Counted from the first letter of the stretch, positions 24,773 to 34,334 are shown. The stretch: 64,000 bases of DNA from Frigidibacter sp037095735 (GCF_037095735.1 NZ_JBAWKD010000010.1:1-64000); one strand, 5' to 3'. Notes: generated by a model not told the origin, from the sequence alone. Translations and numbers: made by a program.

Positions 24773-25738
24773 ATGCCAGATCCCCAAGACCCTGTCGCCC
24801 CGTCCCATCGGCGGACCGGGCCGCCGCCGGAGCGGATCTCGGTCGTCATCGCCCATCTCAACCAGCCCGCGATGCTGGCCGCCTGCCTGCAGGCGGTGAT
24901 GGCCGGCACCCGGCGGCCGGACGAGGTGATCGTGGTCGACAACGGCTCGGTCATGCCGCCCGTCGAGATCTGCGCGCGCCATCCGCAGGTGCGGCTGATC
25001 GCCGAGCCCACGCCCGGGCCCGGGCCCGCGCGCTCGACCGGGGCGCGGGCGGCGACGGGCACGATCCTGGCCTTCACCGATGCCGACTGCCTGCCCGATG
25101 CCGGATGGCTTGCCGCGGCCGAACGCGCGCTGGCCGAGCCCGGGGTCGAGATCCTGGGCGGGGACGTGCGCATCGCCTGTGCCGATCCCGCCCGCCCGAC
25201 GATGATCGAAGCCTATGAGAGCATCTTCGGCTTCCGCAACCAGATGTACATCGAGAGGCAGAACTTCAGCGTGACCTGCAACCTGGTCACCCGGCCGGCG
25301 ACCTGGGCCACGGTCGGCGATTTCGCCGGTCTCGACAAGGCCGAGGACAACGACTGGGGCGCACGCGCCACCGCGATGGGATACCGGATCCGCTTCCGCC
25401 CCGAGGCGCTGGTGCGCCATCCGGCACGTCCCGACATGGCGGCGCTGCGCCGCAAGTGGGACCGTCACACCGGCCATTTCTATCACGAGGCGCGGAGCCG
25501 GCGCTTCGGCCGGATCGGATGGGCGCTCAGGATGGTGGCGATGGCGCTGTCGCCGCTGGGGGAACTGCCCGGGATCCTGACCAGCGACCGCGTCCGAGGG
25601 CCGCGGGCGCGGGCCCTGGCCTTCGCAGGCCTGGTGCGGATCCGCCTCTATCGGGCCTGGCTGATGGCTTGGTTGCTGGCCGGCGGCGATCCTGCGACCC
25701 TGGCGGGGCGCTGGAACCGCGCCCCCGCCCGTGGCTGA
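24773..25738 (+). CDS. Family 2 glycosyltransferase
   Basis: A 321-residue GT2 enzyme. After a short proline-rich lead it has ERISVVIAHLNQPAMLAACL, VIVVDNGSVMPPV and the metal-binding FTDADCLPDAGW. The acceptor half includes NFSVTCNLVTRPATW and DKAEDNDWGARATAM. A C-terminal amphipathic region may bind the membrane. ATG 24773 with GGAG about 7 nt upstream is preferred over an upstream extension that is only the reverse complement of noncoding sequence. The gene converges on the tyrosine-kinase gene 145 bp away. Confidence 0.86.
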   Translation: MPDPQDPVAPSHRRTGPPPERISVVIAHLNQPAMLAACLQAVMAGTRRPDEVIVVDNGSVMPPVEICARHPQVRLIAEPTPGPGPARSTGARAATGTILAFTDADCLPDAGWLAAAERALAEPGVEILGGDVRIACADPARPTMIEAYESIFGFRNQMYIERQNFSVTCNLVTRPATWATVGDFAGLDKAEDNDWGARATAMGYRIRFRPEALVRHPARPDMAALRRKWDRHTGHFYHEARSRRFGRIGWALRMVAMALSPLGELPGILTSDRVRGPRARALAFAGLVRIRLYRAWLMAWLLAGGDPATLAGRWNRAPARG

Positions 25739-25855
25739 GGTCTGTGGCTGACGCGGGCCGCAGCCGGGGGCCGGGCCGCAGCCGGCGTGGCTCCCTAAGG
25801 CGTGGCCTCGAGCTCTTTCGGCGGCTGTGCCCCGGCCTGCGGGGCGGGGGGCACA

Positions 25856-25877
25856 AGGTCCGGGGGAGCCCGGACCT
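25856..25877 (-). terminator. Hairpin after the tyrosine autokinase gene
   Basis: A perfect 9-bp stem AGGTCCGGG / CCCGGACCT with a GGAG loop ends 5 nt past the kinase stop codon. It is not followed by a T-run but its position fits a terminator for the three-gene copolymerase unit. Confidence 0.55.
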
Positions 25878-25882
25878 CCGCT

Positions 25883-26725
25883 TCAGTAGTAGCCGTAGGA
25901 GTAGCCGTAGACGCTTTCGTCGTAGCGGCACTTGTTCAGCACGATCCCGAGCACGTTGGTGACCTCGGCCACCTGTTTCTCGACGGTATCGATCTGCTTG
26001 ATCGGGGTTTTCTCGGCTTCGGCCACGATCAGTGCGGCATCGACCTGGCGCAGGAAGCCCAGTGTGTCGTCCGAGCCGAAGACCGGCGGTAGATCGACGA
26101 GCAGGAAGTTCGGTGCGAACTCGGCCTCGATGCGCGACAGCGTGTCTGCCGTCTGCTGGCTCTGCAGAAGCTCCGAGGTGCGGTGCGCGGTCTTGGCATT
26201 GAGCCCGAAGGCGAGGTTGCCGTTCAGGCAGCGGGCCTGCTGCGCGAAGGGCACCTGACCGCGCAGCACCTCTTCCATGCCGTTTTCGGGAAGCTCGGCG
26301 CCGATGGTCTGGGCCAGATGCGGGCGGCGCAGATCGAGATCGAGGGCGATGGTGCGCAGGTCGTCCTGCCGGCTCAGCGCGAAGGCGAGGTTGGCGGTGA
26401 TCGTGCTCTTGCCGGCGCCGGCCTGGGCCGACACGACGGCGATGCGCTTCCAGCCCTGTGCGGGGGCGGTCTGCGTCAGCCGGGTGCGCAACATGTCGAA
26501 GGGCGCCGCCTGAGGCCCGCCTTCGGTCGCCGGCATGAACCTGCGCCGCGAGGGGGTCTTGGTGCGGACCAGCGGTTGCAGCGCGGCCCAGCCGCCGCTG
26601 CCGGGCAGGCGCGCCGTGGCGGCCCCCGCCGCGGCCATATTAGGGGCGGCGTCGGGAGCGGCGGCCTCGGCGGTGCTATTCCGTTGCAGACGGGCGCGGT
26701 GAATGGCGTCTTGAAGCCGTTCCAT
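25883..26725 (-). CDS. Polysaccharide tyrosine autokinase (CpsD/Wzc-C type)
   Basis: A 280-residue cytoplasmic bacterial tyrosine kinase, the separate ATPase half of the chain-length control system. The Walker A motif is SAQAGAGKST (residues about 99-108), the second acidic motif ALDLDLRRP (127-135) and Walker B NFLLVDLPPV (206-215). The C-terminus is a tyrosine cluster, YGYSYGYY, the expected autophosphorylation tail. The first 60 residues are alanine-rich with a MERLQDAIHRAR helix typical of exosortase-linked EPS loci. A strong AAGGAG precedes the ATG at 26725. It follows the copolymerase gene by 22 nt; the two proteins should work as a pair. Confidence 0.9.
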   Translation of the reverse strand: MERLQDAIHRARLQRNSTAEAAAPDAAPNMAAAGAATARLPGSGGWAALQPLVRTKTPSRRRFMPATEGGPQAAPFDMLRTRLTQTAPAQGWKRIAVVSAQAGAGKSTITANLAFALSRQDDLRTIALDLDLRRPHLAQTIGAELPENGMEEVLRGQVPFAQQARCLNGNLAFGLNAKTAHRTSELLQSQQTADTLSRIEAEFAPNFLLVDLPPVFGSDDTLGFLRQVDAALIVAEAEKTPIKQIDTVEKQVAEVTNVLGIVLNKCRYDESVYGYSYGYY

Positions 26726-26747
26726 GGTGTCTCCTTGGAGGGGCGGC

Positions 26748-28280
26748 TCAGCCGCGGATGCCGAAACGGTCCATCAGCCTTGCGGCGATGAGGTCCAGCG
26801 GCTGGTAGAGGGAATGCACGGCGTAGATCGCGACCGGCACCGCGATGATCACCGCAAGCATCACCGCGATCCGCAGGCCCTGGCGGCGGACCATCTCGTT
26901 CGGGGACGGGATATAGGGGATCGTCACCAGCGGCGTGACGCCGAGTTTCCGGACGATGTCGCTGGGGCGGCGGGCGGTGGTGTTCAGAATTTCGAGCAGG
27001 ACGATCAGCGCGAGGCCGGCGATGATCCCCCCGGCGCTTCCGGCGCCCGCGATCAGCACGCGGTTCGGTTTGCTCGGCGCGTTCGGGACCGAGGGCTGCT
27101 CGATCACGCTCACGCGCTGGCCGCGCGACAGCAGCTCGATCCGTTCGCCGGCACTGGCCGAGGCAAGACGCTGCGTCGCCTGGTTGTACTGGTTCTGGAC
27201 GTTCGAATAGTCGCGCTGCAGCCCCTCGAGCGCGATGGCATTGGCCGAGGTGCGCTGCAGGCTCGAGGTCAGCTCCTCGATCTTCTGCTGCACGTCGGTG
27301 CGCTGCGTCTCGAGCGCGCCGAGGCGGCCGTCGATCTCGGCGAGCTGGACGTCCATCAGCGACTTCGGCCCGGTGTCGTTCCCGGTCTCCCCCGTGGAGG
27401 CTGTGGCGCGCTCCTGCATCTGCGCGATGCGGCGCTGCAGCAGCTGCACGCGCGGGTTGCTGGGCGAATAGACCAGCAACGCGTCGGAAAGCTGCTTTCG
27501 CAAGTTGTCGAGCTCGACCTGTTCCGGGGTGCGGTTCGCGGCCTCGTAGCCCTCGACGCGGCCGGTGCTTTCGAAGACCTCGACCATGCGCTTGCGCTGA
27601 TCCTGCAGCAGGGTCATCTCGCGCTCGGCCTGGTTCAGGCGTTCCTGCAGCTGGACCTGCTGGTTGCGGCGGAAGTCGACGCTGTCGGGCAGGGCGTCGG
27701 CATGGGCCTGCTTGAAGGCCACGATCTTGGCACTCTGGTCATCCATCGCCTGCCCGAGGCGGGTGACCTCCTGCTGGAAGAACTCCTGGGTCTGCGTGGC
27801 GCGCCAGGTGCGGTTTTCCTGGTCCGCGGCCAGCAGCCGGTCGAGATAGGCATTGACCACCGCTGCGGCCGGCTGCCCCGAAGCGGCCTCGAAGGACAGG
27901 TTCATCATCGTGGCGTCGTTCCTGCCGCCGGCCAGCGCGATCGTGGTCTTGTCGCGCATCGCGGTGAGGATGTCGTCGGGGGACATCTTCTCCTGCTCGG
28001 GGAACGGCTTCACCTGATTGGCGATGTCGAGCAGATTGGCGCGGGTGAGAAGGTTGGACTGCAGGATCTGCAGGCGCTGGCGGGCGGGAACGTTCACCGT
28101 CGGAGCCGCCAGCTCGCCGGGGATCTGCGAGGATTCCACATAGAGACGCACGCTGCTGACGTAACTGGGCGGCAGGCTCAGCGCGAGGGTCACGCCCGCG
28201 GCGATCCCGAGCCCGGCAAGCAGCATGAACCAGTGCAGCCGACGCAGGAAGATCGACAGATAATAGCGGAAATCGATCAC
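26748..28280 (-). CDS. Chain-length determinant / polysaccharide copolymerase (Wzz/GumC type)
   Basis: A 510-residue inner-membrane protein controlling polymer length and linking polymerase to export. The N-terminal Wzz domain begins DFRYYLSIFLRRLHWFML with a membrane segment (about residues 15-35). A long periplasmic coiled-coil region follows (about 145-390, many EQ/LR heptads such as QVQLQERLNQAEREMTLLQ). A second membrane segment lies near residues 410-430, and a third hydrophobic segment near 470-490 is less usual for the family. The kinase domain is encoded separately. The start is GTG at 28280, which overlaps the upstream ATPase stop (GTGA). Confidence 0.88.
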   Translation of the reverse strand: MIDFRYYLSIFLRRLHWFMLLAGLGIAAGVTLALSLPPSYVSSVRLYVESSQIPGELAAPTVNVPARQRLQILQSNLLTRANLLDIANQVKPFPEQEKMSPDDILTAMRDKTTIALAGGRNDATMMNLSFEAASGQPAAAVVNAYLDRLLAADQENRTWRATQTQEFFQQEVTRLGQAMDDQSAKIVAFKQAHADALPDSVDFRRNQQVQLQERLNQAEREMTLLQDQRKRMVEVFESTGRVEGYEAANRTPEQVELDNLRKQLSDALLVYSPSNPRVQLLQRRIAQMQERATASTGETGNDTGPKSLMDVQLAEIDGRLGALETQRTDVQQKIEELTSSLQRTSANAIALEGLQRDYSNVQNQYNQATQRLASASAGERIELLSRGQRVSVIEQPSVPNAPSKPNRVLIAGAGSAGGIIAGLALIVLLEILNTTARRPSDIVRKLGVTPLVTIPYIPSPNEMVRRQGLRIAVMLAVIIAVPVAIYAVHSLYQPLDLIAARLMDRFGIRG

Positions 28281-29143
28281 GGGCGCTCCTTATGTCCCTC
28301 TGCCTCGGGATGGGTCCCGGCGGCAAAGAATACCCCGTCCTCGAGAACGGCGGCAATTGTCTCTTCTGTGACCTGCGCCTGTTCGCTGACCCAGGCATAG
28401 GTCAGAGCGAGGTCGCAGAGCTGATTGACCAGACGGGGCACACCGCCGGTCAGCGAATGGATGCGCAGGGCGATCCCGGGGGAGATCTCGTCGCCGCGCC
28501 CGCCCGCGGTGCGCAGCCGGTGCGCGATGTACTCTGCGACGGTTTCGGGGTCCATGGCCGGCAGGTGGAAGCTCGCCGCGACCCGCTGCGCGAGCTGGCG
28601 CATCTCTGGTGCCCGGATGATATCGCGCAGCTCTGGCTGGCCCACCAGGATCAGCTGGATCAGCTCGTCCTTGTTGGTGTTGATGTTGGTGAGCATCCGC
28701 ACTTCCTCGAGCCCCTCGACCGAGAGGTTCTGCGCCTCGTCCACGATCAGCAGGCAGCGCCGGCCGTTGGCATATTCGTCAATCAGGAAGTTCTGCAGCA
28801 GGCGGAAGTTCTGCACATAGGGGGTGTCGGGCGACGAGGGGATGTCGAAGGCGTGCAGAACCCACTGCAGCAGCTCGCCCCGCCCGCCTTGGGCGTTCGA
28901 GATCAGCCCCACGGTGATGTCAGTCTCGACCCGCGCCAGCAGAGCCTGCAGCAGCGTGGTCTTGCCGGCGCCGATCTCGCCGGTGATCAGCGTCACCGGT
29001 GCCCCGGTCATCAGACCGTATTCGAGCATGGCGAAGGCACGCTGGTGCGGCTTGGACCAGAACAGGAAGCCCGGGTCCGGCAAAAGGGTGAAGGGGCGTT
29101 CGGCAAGGCCGAAGAAGTCGCCATAGAATGGCTGGGCGTTCAT
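28277..29143 (-). CDS. ExeA-like AAA ATPase of exosortase-associated EPS systems
   Basis: A 288-residue AAA ATPase of the type found in exosortase/PEP-CTERM EPS loci and related to ExeA/GspA. The start MNAQPFYGDFFGLAERPFTL is characteristic. Walker A is GEIGAGKTT (residues 55-63), Walker B CLLIVDEAQNL (130-140), followed by sensor LILVGQPELRDI. The C-terminal helical part contains GGVPRLVNQLCDLAL. Its exact role is unknown; it probably couples ATP use to assembly or export. The start at ATG 29143 is chosen because the family begins with this motif. First gene of the leftward ATPase-copolymerase-kinase unit. Confidence 0.88.
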   Translation of the reverse strand: MNAQPFYGDFFGLAERPFTLLPDPGFLFWSKPHQRAFAMLEYGLMTGAPVTLITGEIGAGKTTLLQALLARVETDITVGLISNAQGGRGELLQWVLHAFDIPSSPDTPYVQNFRLLQNFLIDEYANGRRCLLIVDEAQNLSVEGLEEVRMLTNINTNKDELIQLILVGQPELRDIIRAPEMRQLAQRVAASFHLPAMDPETVAEYIAHRLRTAGGRGDEISPGIALRIHSLTGGVPRLVNQLCDLALTYAWVSEQAQVTEETIAAVLEDGVFFAAGTHPEAEGHKERP

Positions 29144-29497
29144 GCAGGGCTCGTTTCGCGATGGGCCCGAAGGCCGGCGCAGGAGGTCGGATCGCTGATA
29201 GAGATAGAAGGGCCCTCGTTTCGGCAAAAGAAAATAGCGAGAAATTCGCCGCAGGCCCGTTCGGATGAGCCGTCACGGGGAACATACCGCGCAAGTTGAC
29301 CAGTTTGTTCCATGCGAGGCAACAGGCCTCCTGTTGCAGCGCAGCATTTCGCCGTGACAGGCGACGCGCGCCCGGCGACAATGTGCTAGCATGCCATGGA
29401 ATTGATACATCCCGCAGCACAATGGGACGATCGGATTTGCCGCGTCGCATCCATCAGATTATCTCTGGCGTCACATTCCTCTCGGCGAAGGTCATTC
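29144..29497. other. Divergent upstream region between ATPase and prsT-like genes
   Basis: A 354-bp gap between two divergent units that should contain both promoters. It holds the CATTGTCG-core site at 29376-29383 and AT-rich stretches around 29220-29245 and 29400-29420. No coding sequence is supported. Confidence 0.6.
29376..29383 (-). promoter_or_regulatory. CATTGTCG-core shared upstream site
   Basis: Reads CACATTGTCGCCGGG on the minus strand. The 8-mer core also occurs upstream of xrtD, the VPLPA gene at 37078, the sugar transferase and the Wzm/Wzt unit. It lies about 115 nt before the prsT-like gene. Confidence 0.4.
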
Positions 29498-32044
29498 ATG
29501 GTGAAGAAGTACGTTCTCGCGCTTACGCTCGTCGGGGCCCTGTCGGCCTGCCAGTCCACCGAGGAGAAGGCGGAAAACTACTACCAGTCGGCCGTGAAGC
29601 TGATCGATGGCGGCGATGTCGATCGCGGCCTTGTCGAGCTGCGCAACGTGTTCCGTTACGATGGCCAGCACCATGATGCCCGCGCGCTCTATGCGCGCAC
29701 GGTGCGGGCGAGAGGGGATCTGAAGGAGGCCTACGGTCAGTATCTGCGCCTGGCCGAGCAATATCCCGATGATCCCGCGGCCGCCCTCGCGCTGACGGAA
29801 ATCTCGCTGGCCACCGGTCGCGGCGAGGAAGGGCTGCGCTATGCCGGGGTGCTGCGTCGAATTCACCCGGATCTGGCCGCAGCCCCGGCCGAGGTGCAGG
29901 CAGCGGTGCGCGCCGTCGATTTCGCGGCGGCGGCGCAGAAAAAGGACAGTGCCGGCATGGCCGAGGCGGCCGCCGCTGCGGTGACCCTGCTGCGAGGCGC
30001 CCCGGATCTGGCCCTGGCGCGCCAGGTCGTGATCGCCGAGAACCTCTCGCAGCAGCGCTGGGAGGCTGCACGGGACGAGATCGCGGCGGGACTTGCGGCG
30101 ATGCCGTCTGATGCCGCGGCCTTGGGCGCCGAGGACCGGCTGATGCTGCGCCGTCTCTACGAGATGCGGCTTGGCGTGCTGCAGCAGCTGGGGGACAAGG
30201 TCGGTTTCGAGACCGGCCTGAAGGAGATGATCGCATATTTCCCCGATGAGACCGCCCTGCAGGCGACGCTGCTGCGCTGGTATGTCAGCGAGGGCCGTCT
30301 CGATGATGCGGAAGCCTGGCTGCGCGCGCGCATCGCGGCGGCGGGGGCCGATCCCGAGCCGCGCATTACGCTGGTCCAGTTCCTGGCGGAACTGCGGGGC
30401 GGCAAGGCGGCGCTGGCCGAACTCGACACCGTTCTGGCGCAGGATCCCCTGCCGGCCGACGTTGTCGCCAATGCCGCGACCTTCCGTGGCCAGCGCGCCA
30501 ATCTGCGCTATCTGCAAGGAGACCGCGCGGCGGCGGTCACCGAGATGCGTGACGTCATCAAGGCGGCCGAGGGGGACGGCACCACGGCGGCCCAGATCGA
30601 TCGTCTGCGGATCGGCCTGGCGAAGATGGAGGTCGGGCTGGGCAATCAGGTCGGCGCGCGCCAGCTGGTCGAGACCGTCCTGTCCCATGATGCCACCAAC
30701 ATCGACGCCATGAAGCTCAAGGGCAACTGGCTGATCGACGACGACAAGACCGGCGATGCGCTGGTGGTGCTGCGCGCCGCACTGGGCCAGGCGCCGCGCG
30801 ATCCCGAGTTGATGACGCTGATGGCCCGCGCCTACGAGCGCGAGGGCAATCGCGACCTGATGGCAGAGATGCTGGCGCGTGCGGTCGAGCTGTCCTCGAG
30901 CGCACCCGAGACCTCGTTGCGCTACGCCAACTTCCTGCTTTCGGACAAGAAGCTCCGCTCGGCCGAGGACGTGCTGATCGACGCGCTGCGGCTTGCGCCC
31001 GCGGATGTGCAGCTGCTTGCCGCGCTGGGACGCACCCATGTGGCGATGAAGGACTGGGCCCGGGCCGAGCAGGACGTCAGCCGCCTTCGTGAGCTTGCTC
31101 CCGAGCAGATGCGCGAGATGGCGGACCAGTTGCAGGCCCAGATCTTCGCCGGACAGAACCGGACCGAAGATCTTAGCCAGTTCCTGACGGAACGCGGAGC
31201 CGCACAGGGTGAAGGCAGCCTCGCCGCGGAAGCCGCCGTGATCCAGGCCAACATCGTGGCCGGCAAGCTAGATGCCGCCCTCTCGCGGTCCGAGGCGCTG
31301 ATGGCGAAGCTTCCCGACGATCCGGGGGCGAAATACGTGCGCGCGACGGTCCTGTCGCTGGCGCGCCGGGACCAAGAGGCCGCCGGCCTGCTTGAGGATG
31401 TCGTGGCGGCGCAGCCCCGGCTTCTTTCGGCCTGGCAGGCGCTGGTGGCGGTGCAGACCCGGCGCGGCGATCTCGACGCGGCGGGCGCGGTGCTCGATCG
31501 TGCCGAGGCGACGCTCGGGGAGGATCCGACCGTGAAGATGCTGCGCGCCTCCTGGCTCGAGGCGCGCGGCGATCTCGAGGGTGCCATCGCGATCTACCAG
31601 GCGCTCTACGATCAGCGCAGCGACAACATCGTGGTGGCCAACAACCTGGCGAGCCTGCTGACGACGGCGCGCAATGACGATGAAAGCCTGAGCCGGGCCT
31701 ATACGATCGCCCGCCGCCTGCGGGGGCTTGCCATGCCGGCCTTCCAGGACACCTACGGCTGGATCGCGTTCCGTCGCGGCGACATGCAGGAGGCGCTGGC
31801 CGCGCTGGAACCCGCTGCGGCGGGCCTGCGCAACGATCCCCAGGTGCAGTTCCACCTTGGCCAGGTCTATGCCGCCCTCGGCCGGGCGGACGAGGCCCGC
31901 GGCCAGTACGACCGGGCAGCGCAACTGATTCCCGCCGGTTCGAACCCGGCGATGGAGACGCGCCTGTCGGAAGCCCGCGCCGCGCTCGAGGCCGCGCCGG
32001 CGGCGGGCGCCCCGGCCGCGGCCGGAACGAAGGTCGGCCAATAG
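29498..32044 (+). CDS. prsT: PrsT-like TPR lipoprotein of the exosortase/EPS system
   Basis: An 848-residue lipoprotein. The signal MVKKYVLALTLVGALSAC ends in the lipobox LSAC. The mature part is almost wholly tetratricopeptide repeats, for example AENYYQSAVKLIDGGDVDRG, ALYARTVRARGDLKEAYGQY, LAALGRTHVAMKDWARAEQD and VQFHLGQVYAALGRADEARG. The length and layout match the TPR protein found in PEP-CTERM/exosortase EPS loci (PrsT), thought to act as a periplasmic scaffold. ATG 29498 is used because the lipoprotein signal begins there; upstream in-frame codons do not look coding. The C-terminus is Ala/Pro-rich. Followed at 32202 by the export protein gene. Confidence 0.88.
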   Translation: MVKKYVLALTLVGALSACQSTEEKAENYYQSAVKLIDGGDVDRGLVELRNVFRYDGQHHDARALYARTVRARGDLKEAYGQYLRLAEQYPDDPAAALALTEISLATGRGEEGLRYAGVLRRIHPDLAAAPAEVQAAVRAVDFAAAAQKKDSAGMAEAAAAAVTLLRGAPDLALARQVVIAENLSQQRWEAARDEIAAGLAAMPSDAAALGAEDRLMLRRLYEMRLGVLQQLGDKVGFETGLKEMIAYFPDETALQATLLRWYVSEGRLDDAEAWLRARIAAAGADPEPRITLVQFLAELRGGKAALAELDTVLAQDPLPADVVANAATFRGQRANLRYLQGDRAAAVTEMRDVIKAAEGDGTTAAQIDRLRIGLAKMEVGLGNQVGARQLVETVLSHDATNIDAMKLKGNWLIDDDKTGDALVVLRAALGQAPRDPELMTLMARAYEREGNRDLMAEMLARAVELSSSAPETSLRYANFLLSDKKLRSAEDVLIDALRLAPADVQLLAALGRTHVAMKDWARAEQDVSRLRELAPEQMREMADQLQAQIFAGQNRTEDLSQFLTERGAAQGEGSLAAEAAVIQANIVAGKLDAALSRSEALMAKLPDDPGAKYVRATVLSLARRDQEAAGLLEDVVAAQPRLLSAWQALVAVQTRRGDLDAAGAVLDRAEATLGEDPTVKMLRASWLEARGDLEGAIAIYQALYDQRSDNIVVANNLASLLTTARNDDESLSRAYTIARRLRGLAMPAFQDTYGWIAFRRGDMQEALAALEPAAAGLRNDPQVQFHLGQVYAALGRADEARGQYDRAAQLIPAGSNPAMETRLSEARAALEAAPAAGAPAAAGTKVGQ

Positions 32045-32166
32045 GGGGGAATGCCGCGCAATGGCCCCCGGCCGGTGCGGCATCCCTGCATCTTTCCTGA
32101 AGAAACCGGCCGTTCGCGGCCGATCCAGGCGGCTGGCCCTTGGCGACCTCGCGGTCGCTGGCTAAG

Positions 32167-32178
32167 TTGCACGCAACC
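32167..32178 (+). promoter_or_regulatory. TTGC-N2-GCAA dyad upstream of the export gene
   Basis: TTGCACGCAACC lies 23 nt before the ATG of the Wza-like gene. The ten-base TTGCACGCAA is a palindrome around a two-base spacer. Close copies occur at 42777 and 54522. Confidence 0.35.
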
Positions 32179-32201
32179 AATACCGGGCAGTGGATAAGAG
32201 A

Positions 32202-32801
32202 ATGCGACATTTCATCATTGGCCTGACCGCCCTTGTGCTATCCATCGCGGGGCTCGCGAAGGCCGTTGAGGCGCAGACCTATGGCATCCAACCGGGCGAT
32301 ACGCTGCGCATCGAGGTGCTCGAGGATCCGTCGCTGAACCGCAACGCGCTTGTGCTGCCTGACGGCACCGTCAACTTCCCGCTGGTCGGCACGGTGCGGG
32401 TCGCCGGGCGCAGCGTGGCGGCGGTGCGCGGCAGCATCACCTCGGCGCTGGAGACGAACTTCGCGGCCCCCCCGAACGTCTTCGTCACGGTCGCCAACCT
32501 CGCGCAGGCCGGCCAAGGCGGCGCCGCCGCGATCGAGACGATGGGCATCTACGCGATGGGCGAAGTCGCGCGCCCCGGTCTGGTGCAGGCAGCGCCCGGC
32601 ATCACCCTGCTTCAGGCGCTGGCCCAGGTCGGCGGTTTCACCAAGTTCGCCGCCACCAAGCGGGTGCAGCTGCGCCGCGTCGAGAACGGGGCCGAGCGGG
32701 TCTTTGTCTTCGACTATGCGCGCGGGCGCGGGATCTCGGGCGCCACGGCCCTGAAGGCGGGCGACGTGATCGTCGTTCCCGAGCGCGGCCTCTTCGAGTG
32801 A
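32202..32801 (+). CDS. Polysaccharide export protein (Wza/GumB family)
   Basis: A 199-residue periplasmic/outer-membrane export protein. The signal peptide (MRHFIIGLTALVLSIAGLAK, cleavage near VEA-QTY) has no lipobox Cys. The polysaccharide export domain is YGIQPGDTLRIEVLEDPSL with LPDGTVNFPLVGTV. An SLBB domain follows, GIYAMGEVARPGLVQ with LLQALAQVGGFTKFA. The protein is short: it lacks the extra SLBB and the C-terminal membrane helix of full Wza, as in GumB/EpsE proteins, and probably works with the following barrel. ATG 32202 is preferred over GTG 32190, which has no ribosome site. The stop overlaps the next gene's start. Confidence 0.88.
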   Translation: MRHFIIGLTALVLSIAGLAKAVEAQTYGIQPGDTLRIEVLEDPSLNRNALVLPDGTVNFPLVGTVRVAGRSVAAVRGSITSALETNFAAPPNVFVTVANLAQAGQGGAAAIETMGIYAMGEVARPGLVQAAPGITLLQALAQVGGFTKFAATKRVQLRRVENGAERVFVFDYARGRGISGATALKAGDVIVVPERGLFE

Positions 32802-34252
32802 TGGCCGCCATGGGAGGTCGTGACAAACGGTCGCCGATGCGGTGGGCCGCGGTTCTGGCTACCCCGGTCCTGGCAGGGTTGATCGTGCTGCCGCTTCGCG
32901 GCCAGGCCCAGGATGCGACGACCGCCGGCGGCAGCGCGCTGCGCTTCACCGTCGGCACCGAGCTTCGGGTCGACGACAATCTCGGGCTCGACGTCGACAG
33001 CGCCGGAACCTCGACGATCTGGGACACTGATCTGGGCTTCGGTTACAGCATCGAGACGGCGCTCTCGAAGCTGACCTTCTCGGGCTCCGGGGTCATCCGC
33101 CAGGCCGATCTGCCCGGCGACGCCAGCGACAACGGGTTCCAGGACCCGCGGCTGGCCTTCGGCTATGACCGCGCGGGGGCGACCAGCCGGTTTTCGGTGG
33201 ATGCGAGCTGGCGGCAGACCGATCTGCGCTATCTCGATCCGCTGGCCGATCCGATCGTGATCGAGGACGAGGCGACCGGCGAGCAGGGCCTGCGCCAGAT
33301 CACCGGCACCCGCGAGCGGCTGACCTTCGGCACGCAGATCGAGTTCGGCGTCGGCACGCCGATGGGGATGACGCTCGGTGCCAGCCGTCGCGAGACCAGC
33401 TATCAGGACACGAACCGCACGAGCTATTACGACAACCATACCGATGCGGCCTTCGCGCGGCTGCGGATGGATCTGACCCCGGTAACCTCCGCCACGGTCG
33501 ATGCGCAGGCAAGCCGCTACGAGGCCGAGAACCTGTCGCGCACGGTGAGGGACTCGACGGCATTGAGCTTCGGTCTGGGCACTGCCCTCGACAAGGCGAC
33601 GACACTGTCGGGGCGGATCGGTTACCGCATGATCGACAGCACCCGGACCCTGGACGGCGAACGGGAGACCACGACCACCGATGGCGTCACCCTGGGGGCC
33701 GGGGTGCGGCGCGAGCTGCGCGCCGGCTCGGTCGGCGCGGATTACAGCCGGTCGGTGGCGACCTCGGGCACGCGCGACACGCTGCGCTTCGACCGGCAGT
33801 TCGAGCTTTACAACGGCAGGTTTGGGATCAGCCTCGGCACGACCAAGGGCGAGAACGGCGATCCCGGTCTCGTGGCCAATGTCGACTGGACGCATGAGCT
33901 GAAGCGCGGCGCGATCGACCTTGCTCTCGACCGCTCGTCGCGGACCGACGACAACAACCAAGACGTGTTGGTCACCCAGGGCTCGCTCAACTGGCGCCAC
34001 GACCTGAACGAGGCGAACTCTGTCTCGCTCGGGGCGAGCCTCGCCTCGATCCAGCGTGACGACAACAGCGGCGACGGCAGGGACATCACCCGGGCCAGCC
34101 TGCGCATGGCCTGGAACCGCGAGATCGTGCGCGATGTCGACATGTCGCTGGGCTATGTCCACCGGTTCCTCGACGATTCCGACGCTTCGGACACGGCGGA
34201 TTCGAACTCGGTCTACCTGAGCCTGGGCAAGACCTTCGATCTGCGCCCCTGA
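32801..34252 (+). CDS. Outer-membrane beta-barrel protein of the exosortase/EPS system
   Basis: A 483-residue protein with an N-terminal signal (hydrophobic WAAVLATPVLAGLIVLPL, cleavage near GQA-QDA). The mature part is made of alternating polar/hydrophobic strands with many aromatic girdle residues, for example FTVGTELRVDDNLGLDV, RFSVDASWRQTDLRYLD and WRHDLNEANSVSLGASL, ending in VYLSLGKTFDL. This matches the outer-membrane barrel found next to the export protein in exosortase-linked EPS loci. The ATG at 32801 shares its A with the stop of the export gene (TGATG); a GTG 3 nt earlier is also possible. It probably forms the exit pore with the short Wza-like protein. Confidence 0.8.
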   Translation: MAAMGGRDKRSPMRWAAVLATPVLAGLIVLPLRGQAQDATTAGGSALRFTVGTELRVDDNLGLDVDSAGTSTIWDTDLGFGYSIETALSKLTFSGSGVIRQADLPGDASDNGFQDPRLAFGYDRAGATSRFSVDASWRQTDLRYLDPLADPIVIEDEATGEQGLRQITGTRERLTFGTQIEFGVGTPMGMTLGASRRETSYQDTNRTSYYDNHTDAAFARLRMDLTPVTSATVDAQASRYEAENLSRTVRDSTALSFGLGTALDKATTLSGRIGYRMIDSTRTLDGERETTTTDGVTLGAGVRRELRAGSVGADYSRSVATSGTRDTLRFDRQFELYNGRFGISLGTTKGENGDPGLVANVDWTHELKRGAIDLALDRSSRTDDNNQDVLVTQGSLNWRHDLNEANSVSLGASLASIQRDDNSGDGRDITRASLRMAWNREIVRDVDMSLGYVHRFLDDSDASDTADSNSVYLSLGKTFDLRP

Positions 34253-34334
34253 GACTGTCTTTGTCCCCGCGCCCTGTCCGGGGCGGGGGGGGCAGGACGG
34301 TCGCCCTTCGGCGCGCCGATCGTGAGCGCTGTGG

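Noticed and set aside
26724..28400. A 558-codon open frame on the plus strand
   Set aside because: Antisense to the copolymerase gene, whose Wzz motifs and coupling to its neighbours are clear.
32167..32172. TTGCAC as a sigma-70 -35 box
   Set aside because: A -10 box at the usual spacing would fall at the start codon, and no TATAAT-like hexamer is seen at the same distance in the other copies.
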